From the NCBI GenBank assembly GCA_017524385.1, contig JAFWSS010000164.1:1-45618 (forward strand): 45,618 bases of DNA. The letters run 5' to 3'. Origin of the DNA: Prevotella sp. GTDB lineage: Bacteria; Bacteroidota; Bacteroidia; Bacteroidales; Bacteroidaceae. Made by a program: the position numbers and the translations under genes. The notes beneath the pieces were generated by a model. It was not told the origin of the DNA. It saw only the letters and a program-made list of their open reading frames with translations, and did no database searches. This document shows positions 33,994 through 43,931 of the stretch, piece by piece; the first letter of the stretch is position 1; the number at the start of each line of letters is the position of its first letter.

Positions 33994-34001
33994 CAAAGAT
34001 A
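33994..34001 (-). promoter_or_regulatory. -7 box for the FGE-like lipoprotein
   Basis: CAAAGATA on the plus strand reads TATCTTTG on the minus strand, 23 nt before the ATG at 33971. Confidence 0.65.
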
Positions 34002-34056
34002 CGGATAATTATCGGAACGGCAAAAAATGGGTGTGTTTTTTTGGGATGGCGAACAA

Positions 34057-34087
34057 AAAAATCGGATGTCTCACGACGTCCGATTTT
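34057..34087 (-). terminator. Rho-independent terminator of groES-groEL
   Basis: AATCGGATGTC (about 34060-34070) pairs with GACGTCCGATT (34075-34085), with one G-T pair and a TCAC loop. On the minus strand it is followed by a run of seven T. It lies downstream of groEL. The rest of the 33,972-34,303 gap contains no gene. Confidence 0.8.
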
Positions 34088-34245
34088 CAAAAACAAACTA
34101 CTTAAAAACTAATCTACTAAAACAAATCAAAAAAATATTCTTAACAATGATGTATCTATGTTATTTGGTGTGCAAAATTAATGACTTTTGTTGAGTGAGC
34201 AAAATTTTAGGTGAAAAAAAACACTTAAAATTTGTTTTTTCTAAA

Positions 34246-34274
34246 GGTGAGGGCAAAACAACCTTGCCCTCACC
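34246..34274. repeat. 11-bp hairpin just after groEL
   Basis: GGTGAGGGCAA (34246-34256) pairs perfectly with TTGCCCTCACC (34264-34274), 30 nt beyond the groEL stop. It lacks a T-run on the minus strand, so it may protect the 3' end or act together with the terminator at 34,057-34,087. Confidence 0.55.
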
Positions 34275-34303
34275 CCTATTTTGTCATGTCAACTTGTCAA
34301 AAA

Positions 34304-35947
<1,644 letters not shown>

Positions 35948-35957
35948 TTAAGAATGA

Positions 35958-36230
35958 TTACTCTTCGATGATGGCGAGCACGTCGCTCTGCCGCATGATG
36001 AGGTATTTCTCTCCGTCGAGTTCAACCTCGGTTCCGGCATACTTGCCATAAAGCACGATGTCGCCCTCCTCAAGCACCATCTCTTCGTCCTTTGTTCCGT
36101 CACCGGCGGCGACGACAGTACCCTTGAGGGGTTTCTCTTTAGCGGTGTCGGGGATGATGATTCCGCCGACTTTCTGTTCTGCTGGCATGGGGAGCACGAG
36201 CACCCTGTCTGCCAATGGTCTGATGTTCAT
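35958..36230 (-). CDS. groES: 10 kDa co-chaperonin GroES
   Basis: 90 residues from ATG 36230: [20 protein letters not shown], then the mobile-loop equivalent [13 protein letters not shown] and the end [18 protein letters not shown]. The frame continues upstream to 36,365, but that part is unlike GroES and covers the promoter, so I placed the start at 36230. The upstream region carries a sigma-54-type promoter candidate. Confidence 0.97.
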   Translation of the reverse strand: MNIRPLADRVLVLPMPAEQKVGGIIIPDTAKEKPLKGTVVAAGDGTKDEEMVLEEGDIVLYGKYAGTEVELDGEKYLIMRQSDVLAIIEE

Positions 36231-36278
36231 TTCCTTAAAAATTTTATATGTTGATAAATCATTTTCCTCCCATCTTAT

Positions 36279-36295
36279 AGCGAAAATCGTGCCAA
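36279..36295 (-). promoter_or_regulatory. Sigma-54-type promoter candidate for groESL
   Basis: On the minus strand TTGGCACG (-24; 36295-36288) is followed by TTCGCT (-12; 36284-36279) with the obligatory GG-N10-GC spacing. Only one base of the -12 TTGCW differs. The start site would lie near 36,268, 38 nt before the groES ATG. I found no TAnnTTTG box in this gap. Confidence 0.6.
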
Positions 36296-36314
36296 AAATG
36301 ACATTGGCACGATT
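36285..36314. repeat. 10-bp inverted repeat overlapping the -24 element
   Basis: AATCGTGCCA (36285-36294) and TGGCACGATT (36305-36314) are perfect reverse complements 10 nt apart. It is not the CIRCE/HrcA sequence (TTAGCACTC-N9-GAGTGCTAA). It might be an operator, or the second arm may be a duplicated -24 element without a -12 partner. Confidence 0.6.
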
Positions 36315-36337
36315 CATATGGTCAGAAATGTCACTTT

Positions 36338-36353
36338 TGTCAGTGGTGTGACA
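36338..36353. promoter_or_regulatory. Possible activator site upstream of groES
   Basis: TGTCA-N6-TGACA (36338-36342 and 36349-36353) is an inverted repeat about 70-85 nt upstream of the predicted start, the usual place for sigma-54 activator binding. It has one further TGTCAC word close by (36329-36334). Confidence 0.35.
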
Positions 36354-36446
36354 AACCGACAACAACCACGTAGCAACTGTGCTTGGCTCTGCCGCTTCGC
36401 TCGTCGAAGAAATAGCCGAAGCAATTGATTTATTCCATTGGCAGAG

Positions 36447-36546
36447 TAATGCCGTTAACTTCGAGCGAAGCGATTAACTTCTTTAACTTCAAGCAAAGCG
36501 ATTAACTTCTTTAACTTCAAGCGAAGCGATTAACTTCTTTAACTTC
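36447..36546. repeat. 28-nt tandem repeat upstream of groES
   Basis: About three and a half copies of a 28-nt unit made of TAACTTCTTTAACTTC plus AAGCGAAGCGAT, in the gap between groES and the 388-aa gene. The core TTAACTTCTTTAACTTC recurs at 37,912-37,930 and, on the other strand, in the 9-nt array at 40,070-40,144. Confidence 0.75.
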
Positions 36547-36576
36547 CATTACTTCGACAACACCTGTATCACGAAA

Positions 36577-37743
36577 TTATTCATCTTTCATATAATAATA
36601 ATACCAATAGGTGTCGCCAAACTTTTTCCGCAGTTGTAGCGCCCATCCCGGTTTGTCTTTCTTTTCCTTCATTTTCAAGAATTCGTCGAGACGCAGCTGC
36701 ATCGGGTCGGGGGCTTGCACCACCACCTTTTCTTCCTCCTTTTTCTTCTTCTTTTTCTTCCCTTTCTTGGAATCTGTCTCTTCTGCTTTCGGTGGAGGAG
36801 GCGGTGCAATCTTCTTGTATATGGCCAACGCCTCGGCGTAGTGCTTAGGCATAATGGAGTCGGGATACGCCTTTCGCACTGTGACGGCAAACTTTTCCAC
36901 ATCTCGGTCGATGAGCATGTCAATGAGCTTGTAGTCGAGCCTTGCCCTCGACGACTTGACAACGGTAGCCAGGATGCTGTCGTTCAAGAGGATGGTGCGA
37001 TTGCCTATGGTGTCGTGCATCAAGGTCTTGCCCTCCCTGACGAAAGGATATTCGAAGAAATGCTCTCCCATAAGTCCTTTTTTCGACAGGGCGAAGGCTC
37101 TGAGCATGGTGATTTGCGGGTCGGCGACCTGTGATTTTCTACCCACCTTGATGGCCTGCGCATATTTTCCTTGTGCGATGAGCCTCTCCATCCTCATACG
37201 TTGATGAAACGCCTCGTCGCCGTTGCTGAAGATGCCCGTCAGCACCATCATCACCACCATGGCGATGAGGTTGACCCAGATGGTGCGCGAAGTGACCCCC
37301 GGACTCGCCGGTTCTGGTTCAAACGGCTCCATCTGCCTTGCCGTCCACACGGCACCGATGAAGAACAGCATAAGTATCGGCACTGCCACATACCACCCCC
37401 CGAAGGAGAACCCCAAGTCGATGTTGGAACTCACATCCGTGACAATGGTGAGGATGAGCATAGAGGGGAAATAGGTGAGGAAATGGGCGCGTTTTGACAA
37501 CTTGGTGAACATGAACACCACCCGTTGGAGAAGGAATAGTGTGAGGGTGATGAGTACCGCTCCAACCCATCCTACATAATGTGTCTTCCCCTCTGAGAGC
37601 ACATGCTGCCCCGCCACAAGAACGTCGGTCTGGTAGAAAAGGAGGTAGCAGAACGAGAAGAGGCAGAACGCGCAGGCGCAAGCCACCACCGTATACCATT
37701 TCGTCGCAGGACCTTGTTGGCTGTTGAAAAAGAGGAAAGGCAT
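36577..37743 (-). CDS. Polytopic membrane protein with charged C-terminus, unknown
   Basis: 388 residues. About four transmembrane helices lie in the first 180 residues (YTVVACACAFCLFSFCYLLF near 18-37; WVGAVLITLTLFLLQRVVFMF near 58-78; a helix near 88-104; YVAVPILMLFFIGAVW near 117-132; TIWVNLIAMVVMMVLTGIF near 154-172). A soluble helical domain follows (about 175-310) with a TPR-like QGKYAQAIKVGRKSQ segment. A Lys/Glu-rich stretch (about 318-340, KKGKKKKKKKEEE) precedes a short C-terminal domain rich in Tyr (WYYYYMKDE). The layout resembles Bacteroidetes DUF6057-like proteins, but I am not certain. No functional partner is evident nearby. Confidence 0.7.
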   Translation of the reverse strand: MPFLFFNSQQGPATKWYTVVACACAFCLFSFCYLLFYQTDVLVAGQHVLSEGKTHYVGWVGAVLITLTLFLLQRVVFMFTKLSKRAHFLTYFPSMLILTIVTDVSSNIDLGFSFGGWYVAVPILMLFFIGAVWTARQMEPFEPEPASPGVTSRTIWVNLIAMVVMMVLTGIFSNGDEAFHQRMRMERLIAQGKYAQAIKVGRKSQVADPQITMLRAFALSKKGLMGEHFFEYPFVREGKTLMHDTIGNRTILLNDSILATVVKSSRARLDYKLIDMLIDRDVEKFAVTVRKAYPDSIMPKHYAEALAIYKKIAPPPPPKAEETDSKKGKKKKKKKEEEKVVVQAPDPMQLRLDEFLKMKEKKDKPGWALQLRKKFGDTYWYYYYMKDE

Positions 37744-37885
37744 CAGTTTTTGTCCTTGTATTCATTAAAGGCGTGAGGCATTGCTGCCTCACGCACAAGA
37801 ATTATCAGTTTTCTATTCGAAGTAATCGAAGTATCGGAGTTAAAGAAGATAAAGACATTAGTTTTGCTATTGCGGGACTATTGTC

Positions 37886-37930
37886 GCTAACTTCGAGCGA
37901 AGCGATGACTTCGTTAACTTCTTTAACTTC
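37886..37930. repeat. Copy of the TTAACTTC repeat
   Basis: CTAACTTCGAGCGAAGCGAT followed by GACTTCGTTAACTTCTTT carries the same words as the 28-nt array at 36,447-36,546. It lies between the 388-aa gene and the end of glgB. Confidence 0.6.
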
Positions 37931-37945
37931 GTCTCCTATCACCCT

Positions 37946-40036
37946 TCAATTCTTTTTCAGCACCACTGCCGACCTTGCCGGGATGTAGAGTTTGAGCCAC
38001 TCCTTATGGTCCTCCACATACAAGGGGTCGAAGTTGGTGAAATGAGTCATCGTGTCATCGGCGAAGCCATTGCCACCAAACTCCTTGGCGTCGGTGTTGA
38101 GTACGACTTCATAAGAACCCGTGGGGACGAGGAAGCCGTAGTCGGTGAACGAACGGGTGGGACTGAAGTTAAAGACGAAGACAAGGTCGCCTCGCATAAA
38201 GGCGAGCACCTGGTCGCCATCGTTATGCCATATCTCCTGGACAGGTGTCTTCTGGAAGTTCTTCTGACTCTTGATGACACTGATCATCTTCTTGTCGAAA
38301 TCTCCGAGCCAATGGTAGCACAACTCCTTGTTATCGACAAGGTTCCATTGCCTTCTGGCATACTTGTAACTCCATCCGTTGCCCTCTCTGGGGAAGTCTA
38401 TCCACTCCGGATGGCCAAACTCATTGCCCATGAAGTTGAGATAGCCGCCATTGATGGCTGCCGCCGTGACGAGCCTGATCATCTTGTGAAGGGCGATACC
38501 TCTGTTGGCCATCTCGTTCTCGTCTCCTTTCTTGAAGTGCCAGTACATGTCGGCGTCGATGAGCCTGAACACGATGGTCTTGTCTCCCACCAACGCTTGG
38601 TCATGACTCTCGCAGTAACTGATGGTCTTCTCGTCGGGCCTTCTGTTCTTCACCTCCCAGAAAATGGAACTTGGCTTCCAGTTCTCGTCGCTGAGTTCCT
38701 TGATGGTCTTGATCCAATAGTCGGGTATGTTCATCGCCATACGGTAGTCGAAACCATAGCCTCCATGCTCGAACTTGGCCGCGAGTCCCGGCATTCCGCT
38801 CACCTCCTCGGCGATGGTGATGGCATTGGGATTGACCTCATGGATGAGTTGGTTGGCCAATGTAAGGTAACAGATGGCATTGTCGTCCTCATGACCGTTG
38901 AAATAGTCGCCATAGTTACAGAACGCCTCTCCCAAACCATGGCTGAAATAGAGCATGGAAGTGACACCATCAAACCTGAACCCGTCGAAATGATATTCCT
39001 CAAGCCAGTATTTGCAGTTGGAAAGAAGGAAATGGATGACGTCGTCCTTGCCGTAGTCGAAGCACAAGGAGTCCCAGGCGGGATGCTCATGCTTCTCGCC
39101 GGGATAGAAGAACTGGTTGGGGTCTCCGGCGAGGTTGCCCAGGCCTTCCACCTCGTTCTTCACGGCATGGGAGTGCACGATGTCCATGATGACGGCAACG
39201 CCGTGCAGGTGGGCGGTGTCGATGAGTTCCTTCAGTTCCTCGGGTGTGCCAAACCGGCTTGATGCGGCGAAAAACGAACTGACATGGTAGCCAAAGGAGC
39301 CATAATACGGATGCTCCTGGATGGCCATGATCTGGATGCAGTTGTAACCATCCTCGATAATCCTCGGCAACACGTTGTCCTTGAACTCGGTGTAACTACC
39401 CACCTTTTCTGCATCCTGCGACATGCCGATGTGGCATTCATAGATGAGGAGAGGGTTCACGTTGGGTTTGAACTTGGCCTTCTTCCACTCGTAGGGTTTC
39501 TTGGGGTTCCACACCTGGGCGGAGAAAATCTTGGTGTTCTCGTCCTGAACCACCCTCTGCGCCCATGCGGGAATACGCTCCCCTTCTCCACCGTTCCAAT
39601 GCACATGCATCTTGTAGAGGTCGCCATGTTTCATGGCCTTCGAAGGGAGTTTCAGTTCCCAGTTGTCTGTTCCTTTGACGCGTGTGGCACGGTATTTCTC
39701 GCTTTCCTGCCAGCCGTTGAAATCGCCAACAAGATAGATGTCCGTAGCATTGGGAGCCCACTCGCGAAACACCCAACCCCTCGCTGTTTTATGGAGTCCG
39801 TAATAGTCGTAACCCGACGCAAAGTCGCGCAAAGTGATTTTACCATTCCTGGTGAGTTGGTTGATTTTCCATAACGCATGGTCATGGCGTCCTTTTATGG
39901 CATCCTCGTAAGGTTCGAGATAAGGGTCTTTGGCCACCAGCCCGATATGTTTTGGTGTCCTTGGTTTCCTTGGCTTTACCTCTTTGGTTGCCACTTTTTG
40001 CTTGTCCACACTTTTGGTTGTCTTTTTCTCTGCCAT
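37946..40036 (-). CDS. glgB: 1,4-alpha-glucan branching enzyme
   Basis: 696 residues from ATG 40036. It forms alpha-1,6 branches in glycogen (GH13). An N-terminal CBM48 (GWVFREWAPNATDIYLVGDFNGW) precedes the catalytic barrel with the four GH13 regions: DIVHSHAVKN, GFRFDGVTSML (nucleophile Asp), EEVSGMPG (acid Glu) and YCESHDQALVG. The C-terminal all-beta domain ends SAVVLKKN. The frame continues upstream into a 9-nt repeat that translates as LTSLTS; I rejected that extension. A Lys/Pro-rich leader (MAEKKTTKSVDKQK..) precedes the conserved part. It is more like the eukaryotic-type branching enzymes found in Bacteroidetes than like E. coli GlgB. Confidence 0.95.
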   Translation of the reverse strand: MAEKKTTKSVDKQKVATKEVKPRKPRTPKHIGLVAKDPYLEPYEDAIKGRHDHALWKINQLTRNGKITLRDFASGYDYYGLHKTARGWVFREWAPNATDIYLVGDFNGWQESEKYRATRVKGTDNWELKLPSKAMKHGDLYKMHVHWNGGEGERIPAWAQRVVQDENTKIFSAQVWNPKKPYEWKKAKFKPNVNPLLIYECHIGMSQDAEKVGSYTEFKDNVLPRIIEDGYNCIQIMAIQEHPYYGSFGYHVSSFFAASSRFGTPEELKELIDTAHLHGVAVIMDIVHSHAVKNEVEGLGNLAGDPNQFFYPGEKHEHPAWDSLCFDYGKDDVIHFLLSNCKYWLEEYHFDGFRFDGVTSMLYFSHGLGEAFCNYGDYFNGHEDDNAICYLTLANQLIHEVNPNAITIAEEVSGMPGLAAKFEHGGYGFDYRMAMNIPDYWIKTIKELSDENWKPSSIFWEVKNRRPDEKTISYCESHDQALVGDKTIVFRLIDADMYWHFKKGDENEMANRGIALHKMIRLVTAAAINGGYLNFMGNEFGHPEWIDFPREGNGWSYKYARRQWNLVDNKELCYHWLGDFDKKMISVIKSQKNFQKTPVQEIWHNDGDQVLAFMRGDLVFVFNFSPTRSFTDYGFLVPTGSYEVVLNTDAKEFGGNGFADDTMTHFTNFDPLYVEDHKEWLKLYIPARSAVVLKKN

Positions 40037-40069
40037 AATATGTTTATTTTCAATTATTTGTTTCCTATT

Positions 40070-40144
40070 AGAAGATAGAGAAGATAGAGAAGATAGAGAA
40101 GTTAAAGAAGTTAAAGAAGTTAAAGAAGTTAGAGAAGTTAGAGA
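40070..40144. repeat. 9-nt tandem array upstream of glgB
   Basis: Eight units: three AGAAGATAG, three AGAAGTTAA and two AGAAGTTAG. They begin 34 nt upstream of the glgB ATG, so they fall in its 5' leader or promoter. Confidence 0.85.
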
Positions 40145-40184
40145 CAATTGTTATGCCAATAACACGGAGAGTACGGACTATTGT

Positions 40185-40307
40185 CCCTTTAACTCCCCTT
40201 TAACTCCCTTTTAACTCCCATACAACTCCTTTTTAACTCCTTTTTAACTCCCATACAACTCCTTTTTAACTCCCTTTTAACTCCCATACAACTCCCTTTT
40301 TAACTCC
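40185..40307. repeat. Array of TTTAACTCCC / CATACAACTCC units
   Basis: At least ten units of 11-13 nt alternate between CCTTTTTAACTC and CCATACAACTCC. The array lies between yhcH (stop at 40326) and glgB, next to the 9-nt array. Read on the minus strand, it gives regularly spaced GGAGTT words. It could affect expression of glgB or the mRNA end of yhcH. Confidence 0.8.
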
Positions 40308-40325
40308 AGAATCTCAATTGTCACC

Positions 40326-40772
40326 TCAATTTTTCACTTTGAAGATGGCCTTTTTGATTTCCTTCTCTTGAGAGATGCAGGGTGCATGACCGTCCTGAGG
40401 GAAGAAGATGGCAAACATGCCTGGTTGGCAAGTGACGTGGCACATTGCTTTCTCGCCGGGAAACAAGGCCATGTCCTTTTCAGCATCATATCCACCCTCG
40501 GGCAGTTCGCTGGCGGGGGTGTATCCATAAGTCTCTTTGCTGGAGATGGGAACTTGGATGTCTGTCATAACCTGATGTGTTTCCAAGACCGCTTCCTCAA
40601 CTGTTTTTCCCTTTGCCACTTGAATGTTGACAAAGACGTCATCGCCCTTGATGGCATGTTTCCCTGGCTCAAGAGCGTTGAGGTCGTTTTCTTTGATAAA
40701 CTCTACCACCAGCGCAAAGAGCGGGTTAAGCGGGAGGTAATTCTCCAAATTGTTCAGATTGTCGATGATCAT
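40326..40772 (-). CDS. YhcH/YjgK/YiaL family protein
   Basis: 148 residues, the usual size of the DUF386/EbgC-like cupin family. Conserved metal-site features: LETHQVMTDIQVPISS (the HxxxxDIQ motif), AMCHVTCQPGMFAIFFPQDGHAPC with the terminal PxDxHxP-type motif. Members are linked to sugar-derivative or sialic acid metabolism (isomerase/anomerase-like), but the exact substrate here is unknown. It follows the MORN gene by 27 nt and is probably co-transcribed with it. Confidence 0.88.
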   Translation of the reverse strand: MIIDNLNNLENYLPLNPLFALVVEFIKENDLNALEPGKHAIKGDDVFVNIQVAKGKTVEEAVLETHQVMTDIQVPISSKETYGYTPASELPEGGYDAEKDMALFPGEKAMCHVTCQPGMFAIFFPQDGHAPCISQEKEIKKAIFKVKN

Positions 40773-40799
40773 TGGTTATAGGTTTTAATGTTCTGCTTT

Positions 40800-41915
40800 T
40801 CAGTCATTGTATTTGATGCCGTTGGCATAATGCCCCCGTTCAACGATTTGCCCGTTTTTGTTCTTAATCACGAAATTGCCATCACGCTCTCCGTTCTTGT
40901 AGGAACCGACAAAGATTTTACCATCAGCCTCCTCCTCGCTGCATTGGCCGTGCTTGATGCCTCTGTGAAAATAACCGCGGAACCTTTTTCCGTCGTGGTA
41001 ATGAATGGTTACGAGTCCGTCGAACAGCCCGTTCTTGAACTCTCCCTCAAAACGGTCACCGTTTTTCTTGGTGAGTTTCCCTTGCCCATGTTGCTTGTCC
41101 TTATACCAGTTGCCAATATAGACATCGCCGTTTTTCCAAGTGTAAGTGCCCGCTCCTGAGCGTTCCCCCTCGAGGAATCTGCCGTTATACACTTCCCCGT
41201 CGTGGTACTTGAGCACACCCAGGCCTTGGCGCTGACCCCTGACATATTCTCCTTCATAGACATCGCCGTTGGCGTAATAATATATTCCTTTACCATTGGG
41301 CAGGTCATTCTGCCACATGCCGACATACTTGTCACCTCCCTCATAATAGTTGGTGCCTTTGCCTGAACGTTCATTGTCAACCCAGTTGCCGGAATAATAT
41401 ACTCCGTTACCCCAGTTGAAGACACCGTGACCGTTCTTCATATCGTTTTTCCACATTCCTTCATAGTATTGACCGGAGGAGAAAGTGTATTTGCCTCTTC
41501 CTTCTCGCTTGTCCTTCACCCATTCGCCATTATAGACGTCGCCATTGTAGTAGTACATCACTCCATGGCCTTCCTGATAGTCCTTGAACCAAAGGCCCAC
41601 ATACTTGTTGCCGGTCATGAAATAGTAGGTGCCATGACCATGCTGCTGGTCCAACACCCATTGACCTTCATACTTCTCACCGTCGGAGAAGGTATAGACA
41701 CCCTGGCCTTGTCGTTTTCCTTTCACATATTCACCGACATAGACGTCGCCGTTCTGATATTTTGCCGTGCCCTTTCCATGCGGCTTGTTGCCTAGCATCT
41801 CACCATGGTATGTGGCCCCGTCCTTTGTGTTGCAGGTGCCGATGGTGATGTTCTGAGCAGTCGCTACCGCAGGGATCATCAAGAGCATGAAGACAATCAA
41901 TTTTCCAATTTTCAT
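40800..41915 (-). CDS. Secreted MORN-repeat protein
   Basis: 371 residues from ATG 41915; a longer frame starting at 41939 would begin inside the promoter box. Signal peptide MKIGKLIVFMLLMIPAVATA. About thirteen MORN repeats of around 23 residues run from 30 to 360 (for example YHGEMLGNKPHGKGTAKYQN; YVGEYVKGKRQGQGVYTF; YEGQWVLDQQHGHGTYYF). MORN repeats form elongated beta meanders and often bind membranes or scaffold proteins. I see no other domain, so the role in the envelope is unknown. Confidence 0.92.
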   Translation of the reverse strand: MKIGKLIVFMLLMIPAVATAQNITIGTCNTKDGATYHGEMLGNKPHGKGTAKYQNGDVYVGEYVKGKRQGQGVYTFSDGEKYEGQWVLDQQHGHGTYYFMTGNKYVGLWFKDYQEGHGVMYYYNGDVYNGEWVKDKREGRGKYTFSSGQYYEGMWKNDMKNGHGVFNWGNGVYYSGNWVDNERSGKGTNYYEGGDKYVGMWQNDLPNGKGIYYYANGDVYEGEYVRGQRQGLGVLKYHDGEVYNGRFLEGERSGAGTYTWKNGDVYIGNWYKDKQHGQGKLTKKNGDRFEGEFKNGLFDGLVTIHYHDGKRFRGYFHRGIKHGQCSEEEADGKIFVGSYKNGERDGNFVIKNKNGQIVERGHYANGIKYND

Positions 41916-41936
41916 TCTTTCTTCGGATTTGCACCC

Positions 41937-41944
41937 CAAAAGTA
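41937..41944 (-). promoter_or_regulatory. -7 box for the MORN gene
   Basis: CAAAAGTA on the plus strand reads TACTTTTG on the minus strand, 22 nt before ATG 41915; the transcript would start just ahead of the ATG. Confidence 0.6.
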
Positions 41945-42077
41945 GTAAATATTGTGGATATAGGGAAAAAAATAACGTTTTTTTATAACTTATTTACTAA
42001 AAGATTACATTTCCCCCTTCATCAAGAGATGAAATCACATTGGCCTACGCGGTCTGAAAGTGAAAGCAAAAACACAC

Positions 42078-42130
42078 ATTTTTCAATTTTCAATCTTCAA
42101 TTTTCAATCTTCAATCTTCAATTTTCAATT
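42078..42130. repeat. TTCAATTTTCAATCTTC repeat upstream of the AEC gene
   Basis: Alternating TTCAATTTTCAA and TTCAATCTTCAA words. The same family is present at about 18,412-18,432, 18,481-18,507 and 29,126-29,175. It appears intergenic only and lies just before the promoter at 42,139. Confidence 0.8.
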
Positions 42131-42138
42131 TTATTCAT

Positions 42139-42146
42139 TACTTTTG
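42139..42146 (+). promoter_or_regulatory. -7 box for the AEC transporter
   Basis: TACTTTTG matches TAnnTTTG and lies 44 nt before ATG 42191, which supports that start over the long upstream extension of the frame. Confidence 0.65.
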
Positions 42147-42190
42147 CAGCCGAATCAGGGGATTATCATATTTTGGAGAACATCAACATC

Positions 42191-43111
42191 ATGCTGATAC
42201 TCCTTGCCATCGTCATCGTTGGCTACGTGGCGGGCAAGTTGAAGTATATGGGAGGCGACTTCGACCGCCGGCTCTCCAACATCATCATCGACATCACATG
42301 CCCGGCACTCATCCTGTCGTCGACGATGGGTGGCACACTACCCGACCGAAGCCTAATACTGCCCCTATTGGGCATCAGTCTGCTCACCTACCTGCTACTC
42401 ACCGCCGTGGCATTCTATCTTCCTACACTGCTCACAAAACAAAGTGAAAACCGCGGACCCGTGGGCTTCGCACTGATGTTCGGCAACGTAGGATTCATAG
42501 GCTATCCCATTGTTGGTGCCATCTTCGGGCAGCAAGCCGTCTTCTATGCCGCCATACTCAACATGGTCAACTCCCTCGCCGTCTTCACCATCGGCGTGAT
42601 GCTAGTCAACGGCGAAAAGCAACCCTCTCAGAAGGCGGAAAGCAAACGGATGGCGTTTCAACCCAAAATCCTGGTCAGTTCACCACTGATAGCCGCATAC
42701 CTCGCCATCCTCATTGTCGCCTTCGGCATCGACAACATCCCAAAGGTCGTCAGCCAGCCCATCACCATGATCGGCAACATCACCGTGCCAGGGGCATTGC
42801 TCATCATCGGGTCGTCGATGTCGAAACTCTCATGGCGCACAATGCTCGGCTCCACTGTCGTTTATGTCACCACAGCCTTCCGACTACTCATTCTCCCTCT
42901 CCTACTCTATGTCATCTTCCGTGTCATCGGCTTCGACACGTTGGTCATCAACATCAACACCCTGGTCATCGCCATGCCGGTGGCGACATATGGCACCATC
43001 CTCTGTCTCAGATACGGACGCGACACCACACTCATCACAGAAATCACATTGGTCAGCACACTCCTTTCCGTGCTCACCATTCCCCTCGTGGCACAACTGC
43101 TCACGAAGTGA
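42191..43111 (+). CDS. AEC family (auxin efflux carrier-like) transporter
   Basis: 306 residues from ATG 42191, the standard length of bacterial AEC permeases. About ten hydrophobic helices in two inverted repeats; the first begins at residue 1 (MLILLAIVIVGYVAGKL). Family marks: RRLSNIIIDITCPALILSS, GFALMFGNVGFIGYPIVGAIFG (the FGNxGFxGxP motif) and a final NTLVIAMPVATYGTIL. Relatives move small carboxylates such as malate out of or into the cell. It is convergent with the DUF554 gene and has no evident partner. Confidence 0.9.
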   Translation: MLILLAIVIVGYVAGKLKYMGGDFDRRLSNIIIDITCPALILSSTMGGTLPDRSLILPLLGISLLTYLLLTAVAFYLPTLLTKQSENRGPVGFALMFGNVGFIGYPIVGAIFGQQAVFYAAILNMVNSLAVFTIGVMLVNGEKQPSQKAESKRMAFQPKILVSSPLIAAYLAILIVAFGIDNIPKVVSQPITMIGNITVPGALLIIGSSMSKLSWRTMLGSTVVYVTTAFRLLILPLLLYVIFRVIGFDTLVININTLVIAMPVATYGTILCLRYGRDTTLITEITLVSTLLSVLTIPLVAQLLTK

Positions 43112-43158
43112 AAGAAATTGAGGAGTTGTCTTCGCCTCCTTGCCAACTCCGCGGCAAA

Positions 43159-43854
43159 TCAAAACAGTGACCGGAGCAAGAACCAGGCAACGGGCACCAG
43201 CAACGCCGGCAACAGATTGAGCGTACGGCAGTCCTTCAATTGAAGAAGCGACAAGCCACTACCTGTGATGAGCAGACCGCCGACAATCAACAACTCCGCC
43301 ATCAAGGCATCGCTGATGGCCGAGGCCGAAATGTGAGCCACCAACCAGAACATCCCCTGCCAACAAAAGAGGACAGGAGCCGCCAATATCATTCCGATGC
43401 CGTAGGTGGAGGCGAACACCATCGACGACACGAAGTCGAGCGTTGCGTTGGTGAAAAGAAAGGTGTGGTCGCCCTTCAAGGCAGAGATGACAGGACCGAG
43501 CATCGACAAGGGACCGATGCAATATAGCAGGATGGCAGTGGCAAGACCGTCGGCAAGACGGTTCTTCTTACCCTCACCCTGCTTCGAGATTTTGTCCACC
43601 AAGCGCTTGAAACGCCCGTCGATGTCAAGGGCTGTGCCCACGACACCTCCCACCGCCAAAGACACGATGAAGAGCACGGGATACTCTGATTCCTTGAAAT
43701 GTGAGATGGTGGCGTTGAGGCCGATGGCCAGCGACGCCAGCCCCAAACCCGTATAAAGCACCTCCTTGTATTTCTCCTTGATGCCACGGTGAAGCAGCGC
43801 CCCAATGATGCCACCCACGATGATGGTGGCGGTGTTAACAATGGTTCCTATCAT
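43159..43854 (-). CDS. DUF554 family membrane protein
   Basis: 231 residues from ATG 43854. Seven or so hydrophobic helices, with MIGTIVNTATIIVGGIIGAL at the N-terminus and GPLSMLGPVISALKGDHTFLFTNATLDF in the middle, are characteristic of DUF554 (YdfK/YqgA-like). Function unknown; often described as a possible transporter. An upstream in-frame start at 43878 gives 8 more residues that do not belong to the family. Confidence 0.9.
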   Translation of the reverse strand: MIGTIVNTATIIVGGIIGALLHRGIKEKYKEVLYTGLGLASLAIGLNATISHFKESEYPVLFIVSLAVGGVVGTALDIDGRFKRLVDKISKQGEGKKNRLADGLATAILLYCIGPLSMLGPVISALKGDHTFLFTNATLDFVSSMVFASTYGIGMILAAPVLFCWQGMFWLVAHISASAISDALMAELLIVGGLLITGSGLSLLQLKDCRTLNLLPALLVPVAWFLLRSLF

Positions 43855-43931
43855 TTGAAAAATGAGGCATACGCCCAATAAAACCCATAAGACCCATAAC
43901 CATCCCGCTTGAAATCATCGCCATTCCTCGA

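Noticed and set aside
36285-36314. CIRCE element for HrcA at groES
   Set aside because: The arms AATCGTGCCA/TGGCACGATT and 10-nt spacer do not match TTAGCACTC-N9-GAGTGCTAA.
36231-36365. 45-codon extension of GroES
   Set aside because: GroES begins MNIRPL; the extension covers the promoter region and has no similarity to the family.
40037-40147. LTSLTS-rich N-terminal extension of GlgB
   Set aside because: It is the translation of the 9-nt intergenic repeat; conserved branching-enzyme sequence begins after ATG 40036.
40070-40307. CRISPR array
   Set aside because: Units are 9-13 nt, directly adjoining and without unique spacers, so they are simple tandem repeats.
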